64,000 nt of DNA, taken from Stenopsyche tienmushanensis. Its lineage: Eukaryota > Arthropoda > Insecta > Trichoptera > Stenopsychidae. Location: assembly GCA_008973525.1 (NCBI GenBank), contig WACJ01000400.1, positions 62,001 to 126,000 of the forward strand. Reading direction: 5' to 3'. The notes below the pieces were generated by a model. The model saw nothing but the letters and a program-made list of their open reading frames with translations, was not told the origin of the DNA and did no database searches. The translations under genes and the position numbers were made by a program. This document shows, one piece after another, positions 34,701-46,316 of this stretch; the first letter of the stretch is position 1, and every line of letters starts with the position of its first letter.

Positions 34701-36935
34701 GTTTATGTAATTTAGGATAAATTTTATGATGATTTTTCGAGAAATTTTCTGATTTCTCGAGAAATTTTCTGTTTTCTCGAGAGATTTTCTGTTTTCTGCC
34801 AAAAATTTTTTATTGAAGAAAATAAAATTTGTACGACTATTTTAGATATAAATCTGAAATTGCTGCCAAAATACATTCTGTTTGAATGTTTTTATTAGGG
34901 CTCTAGATTTGACCAAAAAATATTCACAAATTTCTTACATTCAAACTCGTCTTATCTTTGTTTGTGAGATAAAAAAATACATCCTTAACTTATTGGTTTT
35001 GCCATAAAAATATCCATGTTTTCTCAGAAAGTCGAATATTGACTATTCGTTAAAACCGTTATTTTTCACTGAACGAAAACCGTAACCGAACCGATATAAA
35101 TATTAAAAACATAATATTTATATGCTTAACTGTTTTAACTACATTTTTCTGTTTATCAAAATTTCTCGAGAATTTTCGAGAAATTCGAGAAATAAAATTG
35201 AGATTTCTCATTTCTCGAAAAATTTTCTGATTCGTCGAGAAATTTTAGAAATAAATTTTTATTGAATAAAATAAAATTTGTACGACCATTTCTGATACAA
35301 ATCTGAAATTTCTGAGATTCAGAGTTAAAAATATTCACTTTTTTTTTACTTTTGGCATAAAGAATATTCATGCTTTTTCAGAAATTTTACCAAATTTTTC
35401 TGTTGAAAATTTCTCAAGAACTCTCGATATCTCTTCTCGAATTCATTTTCTTGAGTTGTCGAATTTATCGACTTAACTACCACTTAACGCGTTTTAATCG
35501 GGTGTTAAGATTATAATTATGATAAAATGCTTCAAAATTGTATTTAATATTATACCTGGAAAACTCCACAGAAGATTATGTTAAAGATTAGACAACCAGC
35601 AACGAAGACTCTCTCCCTGCCCAAAGTAGGCAGAAATATCGGCTGAGAAGCAATCAGCAAACACATGTCCATGAAATGAATGCAAAAAGGAAAGCTGCCA
35701 TTGTTCACCGTGTCCTTTTCGTCCGACGCCAACTTCATCAACCACCAAAGGATGCCCGAAATGGTAGCAGTCACTATAATCATATACCAAGCAGTCGTGC
35801 TGAAACCCATGAATATGTTCCTCCAAGCGGGAATTATCTGCGCTTTCGGTACAAGAACACAAAAATTATCGTGGTAAATGGGTGTGGTAAATTCAATGTC
35901 TTCCGTGTTGTACATTTTCATAAAACGAGCATTGAAGGAGATGTCAGCTCTTCGCGTGATAACATCGCCAATGGTACCAGCAAACGATCCGTTTCCCATG
36001 TTGAAGCCATATTCATAACCGTCTGCAGATTCTGATATCTTAGCACTGACATTTAAAAATTTCGCTAAATTTCCCAATGTGAAGCCATCGATACCGGCTA
36101 CATAACCGGCCCGAGCAATATCTGTCTTCAGATAAGTGTCGAGCAATGCCTTTGATATATTTCTAACTGACGTCGGAACGCGTCCAAAGAGTTTAACTTC
36201 CAATGGATACCCATTAAGCTGTTTATAGGAGTGTAAAATAACATCAGGATTATATTCGATGTCCTCTTTATTGATGATGGTCGTCCCGATAAATGGATTG
36301 TTTTCCGCGTCGCAAACAATGGGATCATATTTGAGAATTACTTGTTTTCCACACACAAACGGCAAATATATTATAGTCTCCAATATCCTATGGATCGTCC
36401 ATACGGATTTGAACACATCGCCGATGGAAACTCTCAGCGCATCTTCATAAGAAGACGAGCAAGAGACGTCCTTTATTTCATTGCACAAGATCGTGATGAC
36501 GAAATAAGACCGCGGCGACTGTTTGAATGCGGACCATTTCGATGAACGAATTGCTTCGTAGAATTCCTCGAAAGAATCGTACAGAATGAAGATAATCTGC
36601 TTGAACGCGATCATTTGCTGCAACAATTTGAGATCGTCGACGAGCCTCGTGCCATTCAAAATCATCATATTTGAATTTAAGCTCACGAAAGAAGCTGCGC
36701 TGAACGCATGCAAATATGCTAACAAATCATTGGCGAAAATATGAGAATCGTTCTCGGATCCTTTGACGTCGATGAAGATGATGCGATTTACTTTGCGAAT
36801 CAAGCTCGATATATTCAAATAAAATTCAATCTGATGTTCATCGGATTTTTTTAACGATACCATTGAGTTCGATATCTCTTCACTTTGTTCAGTAACTTGA
36901 CAAAAAACTTCAAACGTGAGCGACAGAGAAATCAT
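28755..36935 (-). CDS. Divergent ionotropic receptor IR-C (three exons)
   Basis: An IR-family chemoreceptor subunit, paralogue of IR-A and IR-B. Exon 1 is 36935-35556, exon 2 is 31767-31538, exon 3 is 29220-28755. The first junction (GVFQ|GYLNTAYS, phase 0) is at the family site. The second (VERR|SDARLLIE, phase 2) splits the S2 lobe at a point where IR-A and IR-B are continuous. The predicted product is 691 aa. The frame is open to a GTG at 36992; the first in-frame ATG is 36935 and gives the leader MISLSLTFEVFCQ. The S1 lobe has GTIGDVITRRADISFNARF and IEFTTPIYHDNFCVLVPKA. M1, pore and M3 (VAGCLIFNIIFCGVFQ) follow. The S2 lobe has DDIFGTGVSQLL and ECPRSYYLSYIVYKGYPF, then M4 (VQTAFFALVFGLSSSLGVFI). 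No frame breaks are seen. Ligand unknown. Confidence 0.88.
30031..30366. mobile_element. hAT-type MITE, copy 1
   Basis: The ends are CAGCGGTTCTTAAAC and, complemented, CAGCGCTTTTTAAAC. GGGGTCCGCG words recur inside. It is flanked by 8-bp duplications TCCTAGAC and CCCTAGAC (7 of 8 match), as expected for hAT insertions. No coding capacity. Confidence 0.85.
30502..30779. mobile_element. hAT-type MITE, copy 2
   Basis: A second copy of the element at 30031, with the same orientation and the same internal blocks (ATTTATCTATACTTGAAAAA, GGGTCCGCGAAAA). The flanks CCTCTATA and CTCTAATA look like a decayed 8-bp duplication. Confidence 0.8.
31012..31422 (-). mobile_element. Short mariner-derived element (GTGTATTGA family), copy 1
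   Basis: The ends are AGTGTATTGAAAAGTCTTTG and, complemented, GGGGTATCGATAAGTCCTTG, both followed by CCGATTTT. Internally the minus strand keeps a scrap of the mariner segment L-K-W-E-E-L-P-x-P-P-Y. Related to 43510-44050. Confidence 0.75.
32395..32432 (-). repeat. pogo/Tigger-like transposon end
   Basis: Complemented, it reads ACAGTGGAACCTCGATTATC then CGGACAA, a terminal sequence characteristic of pogo/Tigger elements. A partial repeat (GATTATCCGGATTATCG) precedes it. The other end is not seen. Confidence 0.55.
33587..33660 (+). repeat. CAGTCAACCC-type MITE, left half
   Basis: Starts CAGTCAACCCTTCTATAGCA after TA and continues GAGATAGGGACCACGCTATA as in the other copies. The matching right end was not found nearby. 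Confidence 0.6.
34110..34300 (-). repeat. dispersed GC-richer repeat, copy 3
   Basis: Shares ATCTGGCTGCGAGAAGGA and the CCGCTGCCAAGGCCAAC tail with the copies at 2793 and 10008. Confidence 0.65.
34730..35440. repeat. TTTCTCGAGAAAT palindrome-rich repeat, copy 4
   Basis: The longest copy. Two CTCGAG-rich blocks flank the middle segment (CATTCTGTTTGAATGTTTTT, AAACTCGTCTTATCTTTGTT) also seen at 25.4 kb. Confidence 0.7.
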
Positions 36936-37359
36936 TAAATAAATGTTAACGCGAAATTTGCCTTCATATTTTTTTGATGAATGCTCATTCACATGACATG
37001 AATATTCTATGAAAATATACTTGAAAGTTTAAAGTCTAAGGACCGATTGACGAAATTGTCCACAAAATCGTTTTTTTTAATCAGAACCTCAGCTTAACAA
37101 AGGTTCGTGATGGTATCAATAATCTTGTGATGGCAGGGCTTGCAAACATTTTTTTTTACATAGATTTAATTATGACCCATCATGATAGCGTAAAAAATGA
37201 AAGATTTGAATGCTCATATTTTTTAAAATATTTTTAACATATTATCACAAAATGTAATTTCTATTGTTAGATATAATCTTTCTCCGCCTATTTGATAATA
37301 TTTAAATGCCGTTTGTTTACTGCCATCGTTTGTTTTGTAATTTTTCCCATAAAAAAATG
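36936..37359. other. 5' flank of IR-C
   Basis: Presumed promoter side of IR-C; no distinct motif is recognised. Confidence 0.35.
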
Positions 37360-38080
37360 TTATATAGATCTAAAAAGATGGAAATCTGACTGAGCGACGT
37401 CTGTAAAATAAGGAGGATGTCGAGTCGTTTTCCATCCAAGACTGTTTATTTTTTCCCGCGTTATTCTTGCCGTATACAAAAACAAAACAAAAACACTTTT
37501 CTTTGATGCACGAGAAAGGGTCTTTTTTGTATTTCCACAGTTAAATGATTCCATTCATTGTTTGTCCAGGTTTAAGTGTTTCAAAAGGGAAAACACAGAA
37601 AACAGTTCAACCAAATAGTAAAAATATATTTTTGTTATAGTTGTGCCGCATTTAGGGGTCGTTTTTCTGATCCGATTTGATCCTTCGATAGCCATTATTT
37701 TTTGCGTCCATAATTAGAGTAAAGAACTCATTTCTCATCTCCAGTTGTAAAATCGCCTAAAAACGGAGTTTCAGATTCCATTTTTAGAAGTTATTCGCAT
37801 GCGTTGATGCGGTTCTCTAAGTTCTCTTCACTTAGTTCGTGCGGCACCCATTTTTCTTGTTTCTACACCTTCCTGATTATTTTCAGATTTCTTTGAATAC
37901 TCAACCGTGAGTATTTGAGATTGGCCGATATTTTTTCAATATCTGCTTTTGGATTACTTTCGATTTCAGCAGTCAGTGTGGCGGCATCCATCTTACGCAG
38001 TCTTTCACTTCCAGGGCAATTTTTTAAATCTAAATTGTGTAAACTTGGGTAAATTGGGTAAAAAAGAAAATTTTCCATTT
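37360..38080 (-). pseudogene. irritans-like mariner transposase, degraded
   Basis: Read on the minus strand from 38080 down, the pieces appear in the order expected for a mariner transposase. First comes a helix-turn-helix region (ESNPKADIEKISANLKYSRL then S-I-Q-R-N-L-K). Next is KWVPHELSEENLENRINACE with the following T-P-F-L-G-D-F and T-T-G-D-E-K (about 37860-37720). Last is KINSLGWKTTRHPPY with D-F-H-L-F-R-S-I (about 37450-37363). Many stops and shifts separate them, and no terminal repeats were found. It abuts the LINE fragment at 38081. Confidence 0.82.
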
Positions 38081-38700
38081 TTCTTGATATTCTTTTTTTT
38101 CTTTATTTCTTGTTCTTTATGTAAGGTTTCCTTATTTTTTTCAAATTCGATATTTATTATTTTGATTTTCTGATCTATTATTTCATTATTTTTTCTACTA
38201 ATTCTGTCTTCATTTTTTTTAGTTCTTCTTCCATGTCTTTTTTTATGTCTGCTCTCAATTCTTGTAGTTTCTTTGTTTGACATGTTTGCGCCTTTTTGCA
38301 TGCAATCGGTCGGTCTTTTTTTTAAAATAGTTTCAGTCTGTAATAAGAGATGTCTCCGCTAATACTATATTTGGCTGCGGTCGATTTTAGGTGAATGTCA
38401 CGTGGGCTTGTAGTTATTATAGGTTATGTTACTGTCCCTTTTCTTTCTTGCAAAAAAGCACCCAGAAAATAAATAGTTATTGGTACCTCTGCATTAATAT
38501 TGTTCCCTAGATTGGGCTTGCACTGCATTGCGCTGCAGTTCCGACACCGTTTGAGTTGCTCTTTATTTTGTGTGTTCTCACTGTAAAAATGTTATTAAAA
38601 ACAAGAAAAAAGAATATCTGGCTTTGAAAACACACACAAGAAAAATAAATATTATATCTTTTGGAGTAAAAGTAGAAAAAATACACCATTATAAATAGGA
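38081..38700 (-). mobile_element. LINE 5' fragment (leader plus ORF1 start), copy 1
   Basis: The minus strand holds a non-coding leader (about 38700-38290) and an ORF1-like start at 38283: MSNKETTRIESRHKKRHGRR and onward, Lys/Glu-rich and coiled-coil-like. The same leader and start occur in inverted orientation at 39580-40020, about 75-85 percent alike by eye. The downstream part is missing; the frame runs into the mariner. Confidence 0.65.
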
Positions 38701-38758
38701 GGATAAAATATTACAAATAATAAAAAATGGGTTAAATGTTGATTGTGCTGGAACAGAT

Positions 38759-39067
38759 TTAAAGATGATTAGAAAAATAAACAAATACGACAAAAATAAA
38801 ATAAGACCTATTGTTGTAATAAGACCTATTGGTGTTTTGTTTTTCTTCTGGGCTTATCATGGTTCCCGTATTTTTTGATCTGAGTTTTCTTTTTTGGTTA
38901 GGAGGTGTGATCTCAAATTCTGTTCTTTTTTTATTATTTTTGCTGCCCTTTTTTTCACCATCATCCGTTTCGGCGTTATTCTTTCTAGATGGTTCTCGGA
39001 CTGTTAATTGATCGTACCTTAGGAAGGCATCTTTCCTTGCTTCTTTCTCTTTTTTCAATAGTTCCAA
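38759..39067 (-). pseudogene. LINE ORF1-like fragment
   Basis: A 102-codon Lys/Glu/Asn-rich frame (MELLKKEKEARKDAFLRYDQ, later TPPNQKRKLRSKNTGT). It resembles the charged C-terminal part of insect LINE ORF1 proteins and lies between the two inverted LINE fragments. It is probably part of the same element. Assignment is by composition and context only. Confidence 0.45.
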
Positions 39068-39543
39068 AAGTAATCTAACTAAAAGATGCTACCATATATT
39101 TTTCATAAACATATTTTAATCATTGAATAGTTTAGCATCCCTGATTTGGTCGCGTTTAAATATCGTGCTAATGGTAGAGTTTAGCATAAACTGACAATGT
39201 GTAAATATACCATCAATATGACATCGTATTCATCACCATTAACCTCGTAAAATAAACTTTTTCACCACCCCTCATCAGGTAGAAAAAACTACACGCTCCC
39301 ACCCCCTTTGTTATTTATTATCATTAATACAATAATACGTTTTATTTGATCGGTTAGTTATTTTCTTAACGCAAATTCTGGTAAATTCAATGAAAATAAA
39401 CATTTGTTAATATTCGAGTTGATTTGATAAGGATATATTATCGAACTAGATTCATAACACATCACTCAATAAGTTCATAGGATTTTTTATTAAGTTGCTA
39501 AAAAACGACTCCAAATGAAGAAAAAAGTTGATGTATTATAATA
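39068..39543. other. AT-rich spacer, no gene recognised
   Basis: No supported gene or repeat. Confidence 0.4.
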
Positions 39544-40778
39544 GATTGTCCAGTCGAAAATGTCATTTTTTTTAATGAAAGCGTGTTTTTTAATAACAAA
39601 TATTCTTTTTCCTTGTTTTTAATAACATTGTTACAATGATAGAGTGCAAAAAATTGTTTGATATTGCCGAGCAACTCAAACGGTGTCGGAACTGCAGTGC
39701 AACGCAGTGCTCGTCTGACATAGGGAACAATTTCAATGCAGAGGTACCAAAAACTATTTATTTTTTGGGTGCTTTTTTGCAAGAAAGAAAAGGAAGAACA
39801 GTAACATAACCTATAATAACATAAAATCCACGTGATATTCATCTAAAATTGACCAAGATCAAATATAGTACAAAAAGGCGCAAACATGTCAGAAATAAAG
39901 AAACTACTACAAGAATTGAGAGCAGACATAAAAAAAGACTCGAAAGAAGCATTAAAAATCTGAAGAAACTAGAAAAAAATAAGGAAACCAGCTCGGAACA
40001 AGAACAAGAATAAAAGGATATCAAGGAAAATAATATAGATATGTAATTCCAATATATTTATTACGTTATGATGATGGGCAGAGCCATAACAAGGGGATAA
40101 CAAAGCAGGCGCCCGCCACGGGCGCAATTGGGCTTGGGGCGCAAAACGCAGATTATCGACCCAGTCGAGAGCTACACGCATGGTTTTTATTTTACTTGGC
40201 CATTCTACTTCAAATAAATCAACGCTGATTGATTCTGTCCTTTTTTATATTATATACTAAATTATTTAATCCCTCTTTTCTTCGACGTCGCTTAAACATT
40301 GAGCCGACCCAACCAAGCCAATATTTTTGAACCATTGTAAAATTTACACAACAAGTCTTCCTCGTTCTTCAGATTAGTCTTCTTCGGACAACTTCGTTTT
40401 GTAATGAGAGTTCGTAATCGTTCTGTAGAGATATTCATTCGTCATTTCAGCGATCCGAAAAGCGGACCGGTTAGACACACAGAGCTTGTGGTCACTCCGT
40501 CCACTTATAGGGTTTTTTGCGTCATTTTCGGGTATAAGTCTTCCAAGATCTGTACGATCACGGAGACCTTTTAGTTTTAAGTTATAAAATCTGGCTAGTT
40601 TCTACCCCGCGCTCAGAGCGCGACGCTGTTTTTGTTCCGCACGTAGAATATCTGGCATTGACGCACAGTTAGAGATTCTCTAAGCGTATCACAAATATCC
40701 TTGAATTATTAGTCGACTAACAAACACAACTGATGATCAAAAATTAAATATGAAAAAAACGACATTTTCGACTGGACA
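39544..40778. mobile_element. mariner-type element, TGTCCAGTC family, copy 3
   Basis: The left end GATTGTCCAGTCGAAAATGT and right end CGACATTTTCGACTGGACA match copies 1 and 2. The 1.2-kb interior holds the LINE 5' fragment at 39580-40020 and a GC-richer scrap at about 40075-40180 (GGGCGCAATTGGGC). No transposase motif was recognised in this copy, so pairing of the two ends rests on the termini. Confidence 0.6.
39580..40020 (+). mobile_element. LINE 5' fragment, copy 2, inverted
   Basis: The plus strand holds the same leader as 38290-38700 (shared GAGCAACTCAAACGGTGTCG and CTGCAGTGCAACGC-like segments). An ORF1 start follows at about 39885 (M-S-E-I-K-K-L-L-Q-E-L-R-A-D-I-K-K-D), with stops after about 25 codons. 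Confidence 0.65.
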
Positions 40779-43509
40779 TTTTCTTTAACCTTGGCCTTGT
40801 GCAATTCATTTGGAGCTGGTGGCTTGAGTATGGATTTTCCACTTCTCTCTATCTTTGTAGTCATCCACAGTTAAACCAAGCAAATCCAGAATTGGCCACA
40901 TAACAAATTAGGGTCGCTTTAAGTCTTCCTTTGGTTTCATCAGATAAATTTCTATATCTTTTTCTCTTTAACGTTGAGTCAATCCTTCCGTGTTTGAACA
41001 ACCGGAGTCTAAATTTACAAGCTTTTCCAGTTGTTGATAATAAAGCTTTAATTTGAGTAGTATTTTTTGTTAATTACTATGTGAAACTGTAAAAGTGGAA
41101 TAAAAATTCCATGCATACTTATCATTTAAACTATACAATTCATTGTTAATGCAAATTTTAGTACAACATTTCAAAGGATAAATATGTGGTTATTAAAACA
41201 CTAATTTATTTGTCAACTCTTTAATAGTCAATACAATCCTAGTCAAAATGGAAGTGCGACTTTGTATGTACTAACATAAAATATACAATGATATTTTCTA
41301 GATCTTAAAATGGATTATCAATAATAGAATCTCGTTACAAAACAGTAACACAGATTTTCAATTTTGATAACATTCAATAAATAAAGTATCCAATCGATTT
41401 ATAATTTATCTCTAACTAAATGCCATATCTCATAATATATATAATTAAAGCATTAAACATTTCCATACATATTTTTTTTATTATTCAATAACAACAACAA
41501 TTTTCGTGAATATACATAAATGTGTTTTATGTGCTTGTAGGTACAGGTATAAATTTTAAGGCCTATATTTCTTCACACAAATAAATACTTTAAAAATTAA
41601 TTTTACATTACAGTATCTCTTTAGAAGACACTAAATTTCTGAGAGAAAACGTGAATCCTTCGATATTAATAATATGAAGATTTCATCGAAACTCGGACAT
41701 TGAAAACTTGAACACTTAGCTTATAGCAAAAAGCACAAATTAATGGCATTTTTACAAATACTTTTAGGAATTTTACGCGAAATTATATCATTTTTATTGG
41801 AGTCGAGGCAGAGTCCTCTGAAAAACTGAATTTTCTACATCGAAAACATTGATTTTCTTTTGAAATTCAATCATTATTATAGTATAATAAGGCAATTGCG
41901 TACAAACGAATAATACGCCAATATTTTATAAACAGATTATACAGCAACGTCGGTAAGATCCCCTGATTTATATTCAAATAAAAGTGAAACATTACGTCTA
42001 TTAATATAATATCATTCCTTAATATACCGTTTTACTGTTAAAAGCATCATCACACAATATGAAAATATAAAACAAACCAAAGCGGGGAAAACTATGTTTG
42101 ATAAAATTACATATTAGGGACCACCGGCCAAAAGATTAAGACCAATTGTAACAACTAGAACAGGTTTTGTTTCTAGAGCGTGGCTCTCGACGCTATAGAA
42201 GGGTTGGCTATAAATCAAATATACAGTGAAAAACAACAAAATTTGATTCATAAAATTCTTGGCCCAAAACTTGAGTATAGGGTCCCAAAATGCAAATCTT
42301 AGGCTATATTTAAATTAATTTATAATAATTTTGTTACAATTTTAAATCAACGACACACATTTTGTATGAAATCATTCGTAATTTACTTGATGCATTCCAT
42401 CATTTTGGTGTTCACACTTTTAAAAAAATCAAAGACGTCTTGCAAATTAAGACTGTGATGCTTGCGAAGAGAAACATAAAAAAATAAAGTATAAAAAGAA
42501 CATAAAATGAGATTCCATAATCGATGATTGATGGACATAGAAACATTTATATATTTAAAGATAATAATTTTCTTTTGAAATATTAACACATGAAATGACG
42601 TAAATAGATATTGCATTGCGATTTGTCTTCAACCACAAAAAAGTACGGGTAATATTAAAACGTTTTCAATGTCACTAAAATAAAATATCGTCCCTGTTTT
42701 CCGCAGTATTTTATCTATCCTATAAAACCCATGACAAAAAATAATGTGCTCTCTATATATATATATATAAATATATACAAATTCATATTTAATATTTCAA
42801 AAAGCTACATTTTATTTACATTTAAAAAAATATCGGATATTCAAACAATTATCCTCCATATCATCGAAAATAAAATTAAATAATTTAAAAATGTTTTTTA
42901 TGTTTTTATCTTTTCAATGAAATCAGAAGACGTTTACACGTTTTGTGCATATAAAATTATTACATAGGCATTGATTCAATAAATTCAACAGATGTAAAAG
43001 GCACTTAAGATAGAAAAAAGTAACGGCTAAATACAATAAACTGCCGATTACGCTAAAATTATTAAAAAAATGTAACATTAAACAAATCTAAGATTTAGAT
43101 AGTAGCTTAGTTCAAAATTAGTAATATTCAATAATCTGAAATATATACTCAAAGCATCTTTTTGGGAAAAGAGTTAGACTAGCGGAACATATTGTTATGT
43201 ATATTATTCATAGTAATTAAATGCGTAGATTAAAAAAAATACTAAATTGCAGATGAATCATCACATCTAAATGATGGCATAATAGAAAAGAACGTCTATA
43301 AAATTCACAGGTACGTTTAAAAATTAGCACTCAAGCAACTAGTTCAACATCAGAAAAGAGATATTCATTAAGAATTCAAAATTATTCCGCATCGTGTAGT
43401 ATTGATTTTAAACTTTTAATTTTATAACAATTGAATAAAAATGGTTTTTAAACATGTCCCGATATGTATACAATATTAAACACGACGAACTACGACATTC
43501 ATAGTAATA
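40779..43509. other. AT-rich DNA with a MITE end
   Basis: No gene is supported. A right-hand CAGTCAACCC-type end (complement of GACGCTATAGAAGGGTTGGC) lies at 42177-42212, and a short TA microsatellite at about 42756-42778. Confidence 0.45.
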
Positions 43510-44050
43510 TTAGGTGTATTGATAAGTCTTTGCCGATTTAGATACACGGCAAAGACAGCAGGATGAATTCACTGTAATCGAGAGATTAATAAAATTTAAA
43601 ATGTATCGGGAAGACAAATCAAATAGGGGATGCCACGTGAACTATCCCATGATAACAAAGAAGAGCGACGAAACATTATTTTATGCGTTTGATGGGATAT
43701 TCAAGGGTATATTTATGATGAGTTTATGAAACCTGGTGAAACAATAACTGCAAATGTGTATTGTCAGCAATTGAAACGAACGAACAAACAAGAGTCAAAC
43801 GTCAAGAATTAATCAAGAACACATTAGTGATTCTGCAACGCGACAATGCAAATCAGGGAATTAAAATGGGAAGAACTTCCACAACCTCCATATTCCTCCA
43901 TATTAACCTTTACTTTACTATGGTGTATTTACTACACTGAATTGTAGTAAAGTTGTAATAATGGGAATATCGATATAAAATATAATAAATACGGGTTAAA
44001 CGGGATAAAAAGGTTAAACAATCGGCAAAGATTTTTCGATACACCTAATA
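43510..44050 (+). mobile_element. Short mariner-derived element (GTGTATTGA family), copy 2
   Basis: The ends are TTAGGTGTATTGATAAGTCT and, complemented, TTAGGTGTATCGAAAAATCT, both followed by TTGCCGATT. The interior keeps broken mariner pieces on the plus strand: W-D-I-Q-G-Y-I-Y-D-E-F, KPGETITANVYCQQLKRTN and a later L-K-W-E-E-L-P-Q-P-P-Y. A block at 43585-43640 (ATGTATCGGGAAGACAAATC) is shared with about 9205-9260. Confidence 0.8.
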
Positions 44051-46135
44051 TAAATACGGAATAATTCAATGTAAACAATATACTTTGATGTTCACAATAT
44101 CCAACTGCTGACGCTAGTCACTTAAATGTTAACACGATTATATTTATACATCTGGATACAATTAAATTTATCGAATATGTGAGAATTATAAAATACAAAT
44201 TTTAAAAAACATTTGATAAATTTGTTTCAATTATTTTGTAGTTTTTCATATTGCAACATTTATGATGATATTTTTTCGATTAGCATGAAAAAATTAATAC
44301 TGTTAGTAATGAACTCTCGCCAAATATACATTAAATGCAAATTATACTAAAACTGAGTAAAAGCGCAGTGTGTTAATACATCGGGTTAATTTTTGGATTT
44401 CCCATATACAAAGGAGTCGTGTTCAAATTCAAAACATGGAAAAAACCTCAATTCCAATACATTTGAGAGGTTGTAAATCTCTTCTTTCTAATTTCAATAC
44501 TAGATGGCAATACTAGATGGCATAAAATTTCCCAATGTATTCAAAACAATATATGACTATATGTAATGAAAATACAAACAATTTTTATATTAAAAATAGC
44601 AAATTTAGCATTAAATATACATAACAATTTTAATTAAATCACTCACTCATTTGAAAGAAAACTGTTTTAATTTGTTTAACAAAGATTAATTTTTCTACGT
44701 TTATTCTATAAAAGGGATAGGGTTTTACGGACTTTATGAATCGAATTTTTAATACGCTGATTAAGTTAGGAAGGTCGATCTATGAGCGATCATTTTACAC
44801 AATCTATTTTCTACGATCTCTATAGAATTACAATCAAATTTACGTCAACAATAAAAATAAACATTCGGAAGTGTGATTTAAATTTATATAAAAGGTCGTC
44901 GAAAACTCCTAAATACCAAAAATAACTGTTAGTAAGGGAATATAATAATAAATACTTTATATTTGATTGTCTTGTGAACTTGGGGATATAAATAACATTT
45001 TTTATATGAAAATACATTATTATTTTGGTTGAATTTTGTGTCCTGAATATCCAAATTAAAGAATTGCATATTAATGGGAGATATTAGGTATATCGAGAAA
45101 TATTTGCGTATTTTTTGAAACGTTATGTATCAGCTCAGTTTGTGTCCAGATACAGTAAAGTTAACCGAACACAACAAAAATGAGCAACGAAACACGCGCT
45201 ATGCCTTGTTGACAAGACAAATAAATAGCTCTTTTTTGAAAACATTTTAACTGGTGGTGAAAAATGGGTAATATACAATATAACAATACAAAAAAATCAA
45301 TGGCTTTCTCAAAAAGAATCACCAATTCTGATGTCTAAGACCAGATTGACAATAAAAAGATTCTTTTGGGCATATGGTGGGATATACGAGGAATAATCTA
45401 ATTTATAAAAATCAATGTTTGTTTGTCCGTATCTAATGCACTTCCATACCGTTCATCCGATTACGATAAAACTTTGTTAACTTATTGTTTATACTTGCGA
45501 TAATAACATAGGCATAGTAAAAATATTGTATGGATGCGTCATGTTGGCGCATATTGGTCTGGTGAAATGAATTTTGGGCTATGGGGATGGAGAGAGAAAG
45601 GATGCGCGCGCAATACGCTAGCAATTTCCACCTTTTCAGGTCCACGAAAACAGCCTGAGAGAAAAACGATTCAAAAATGCAGTCGAAGTGGAAATGCATT
45701 TAAAATCATTTTTAAATTTTAAGCCGGAATTTTATTCAGAAAAAGGAATTGAAGGAATGCCGAAGCGATGCAAAGATGTGTGTATATGAATGTATAATGT
45801 TGTATATGAATTTTTTGTTTTTAATCAATTTGCACTCTTTATACTAAATACGCGAATACTTTTCAATACTCCTAATAAAAAGCATATCAAACTCTTTCAA
45901 AAATAAAGATATACATTGAATTGATCGTGTATTTAAAAATGCAAGATTACACGTTTCATTTCTAATAGTGAGTTGATTAAAAGAAAAATTGAACAAACTA
46001 TCTTCAATTCCAATCTTTAAAATAAATCTCCAACATGAGGTAACATCAATTCATATCATATATATTTGATAATGCTTTTTACACCGCACGGAAAATTTGT
46101 TATGTTGAAAAAATGTATCTGTAAAATTTTGAATA
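44051..46135. other. AT-rich DNA with one dispersed repeat
   Basis: The segment 45410-45540 (AATGTTTGTTTGTCCGTATC, AACATAGGCATAGTAAAAAT) recurs at 50092-50210 and looks like an interspersed repeat. No gene is supported. Confidence 0.5.
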
Positions 46136-46316
46136 CAGTCAACCCTCTTATAGCGTCCACTTCTATGCAATTTTTTTTATTTACGTAAGCGAAGGGTAAA
46201 ATACGTAAGATCAATGCCCCTTCGCACTTAGTCACTTGTGCTAATTACAAACTTTGTATGGGTACCTAACTTTCTATAGCGTGGTCCCTATCCCGATGTT
46301 ATAGAAGGGTTGACTG
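46136..46316. mobile_element. CAGTCAACCC-type MITE, copy 2
   Basis: 181 bp with ends CAGTCAACCCTCTTATAGCG and ATAGAAGGGTTGACTG, flanked on both sides by TA. It is the most intact copy of this family here. Confidence 0.85.

Larger units (their letters stand above)
31768..35555 (-). other. First intron of IR-C
   Basis: A 3.8-kb phase-0 intron with a GT donor at 35555-35554 and an AG acceptor at 31769-31768. It holds a transposon end near 32395-32430, a CAGTCAACCC-type end at 33587, a dispersed repeat and a CTCGAG-rich repeat. Otherwise AT-rich DNA. Confidence 0.75.
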
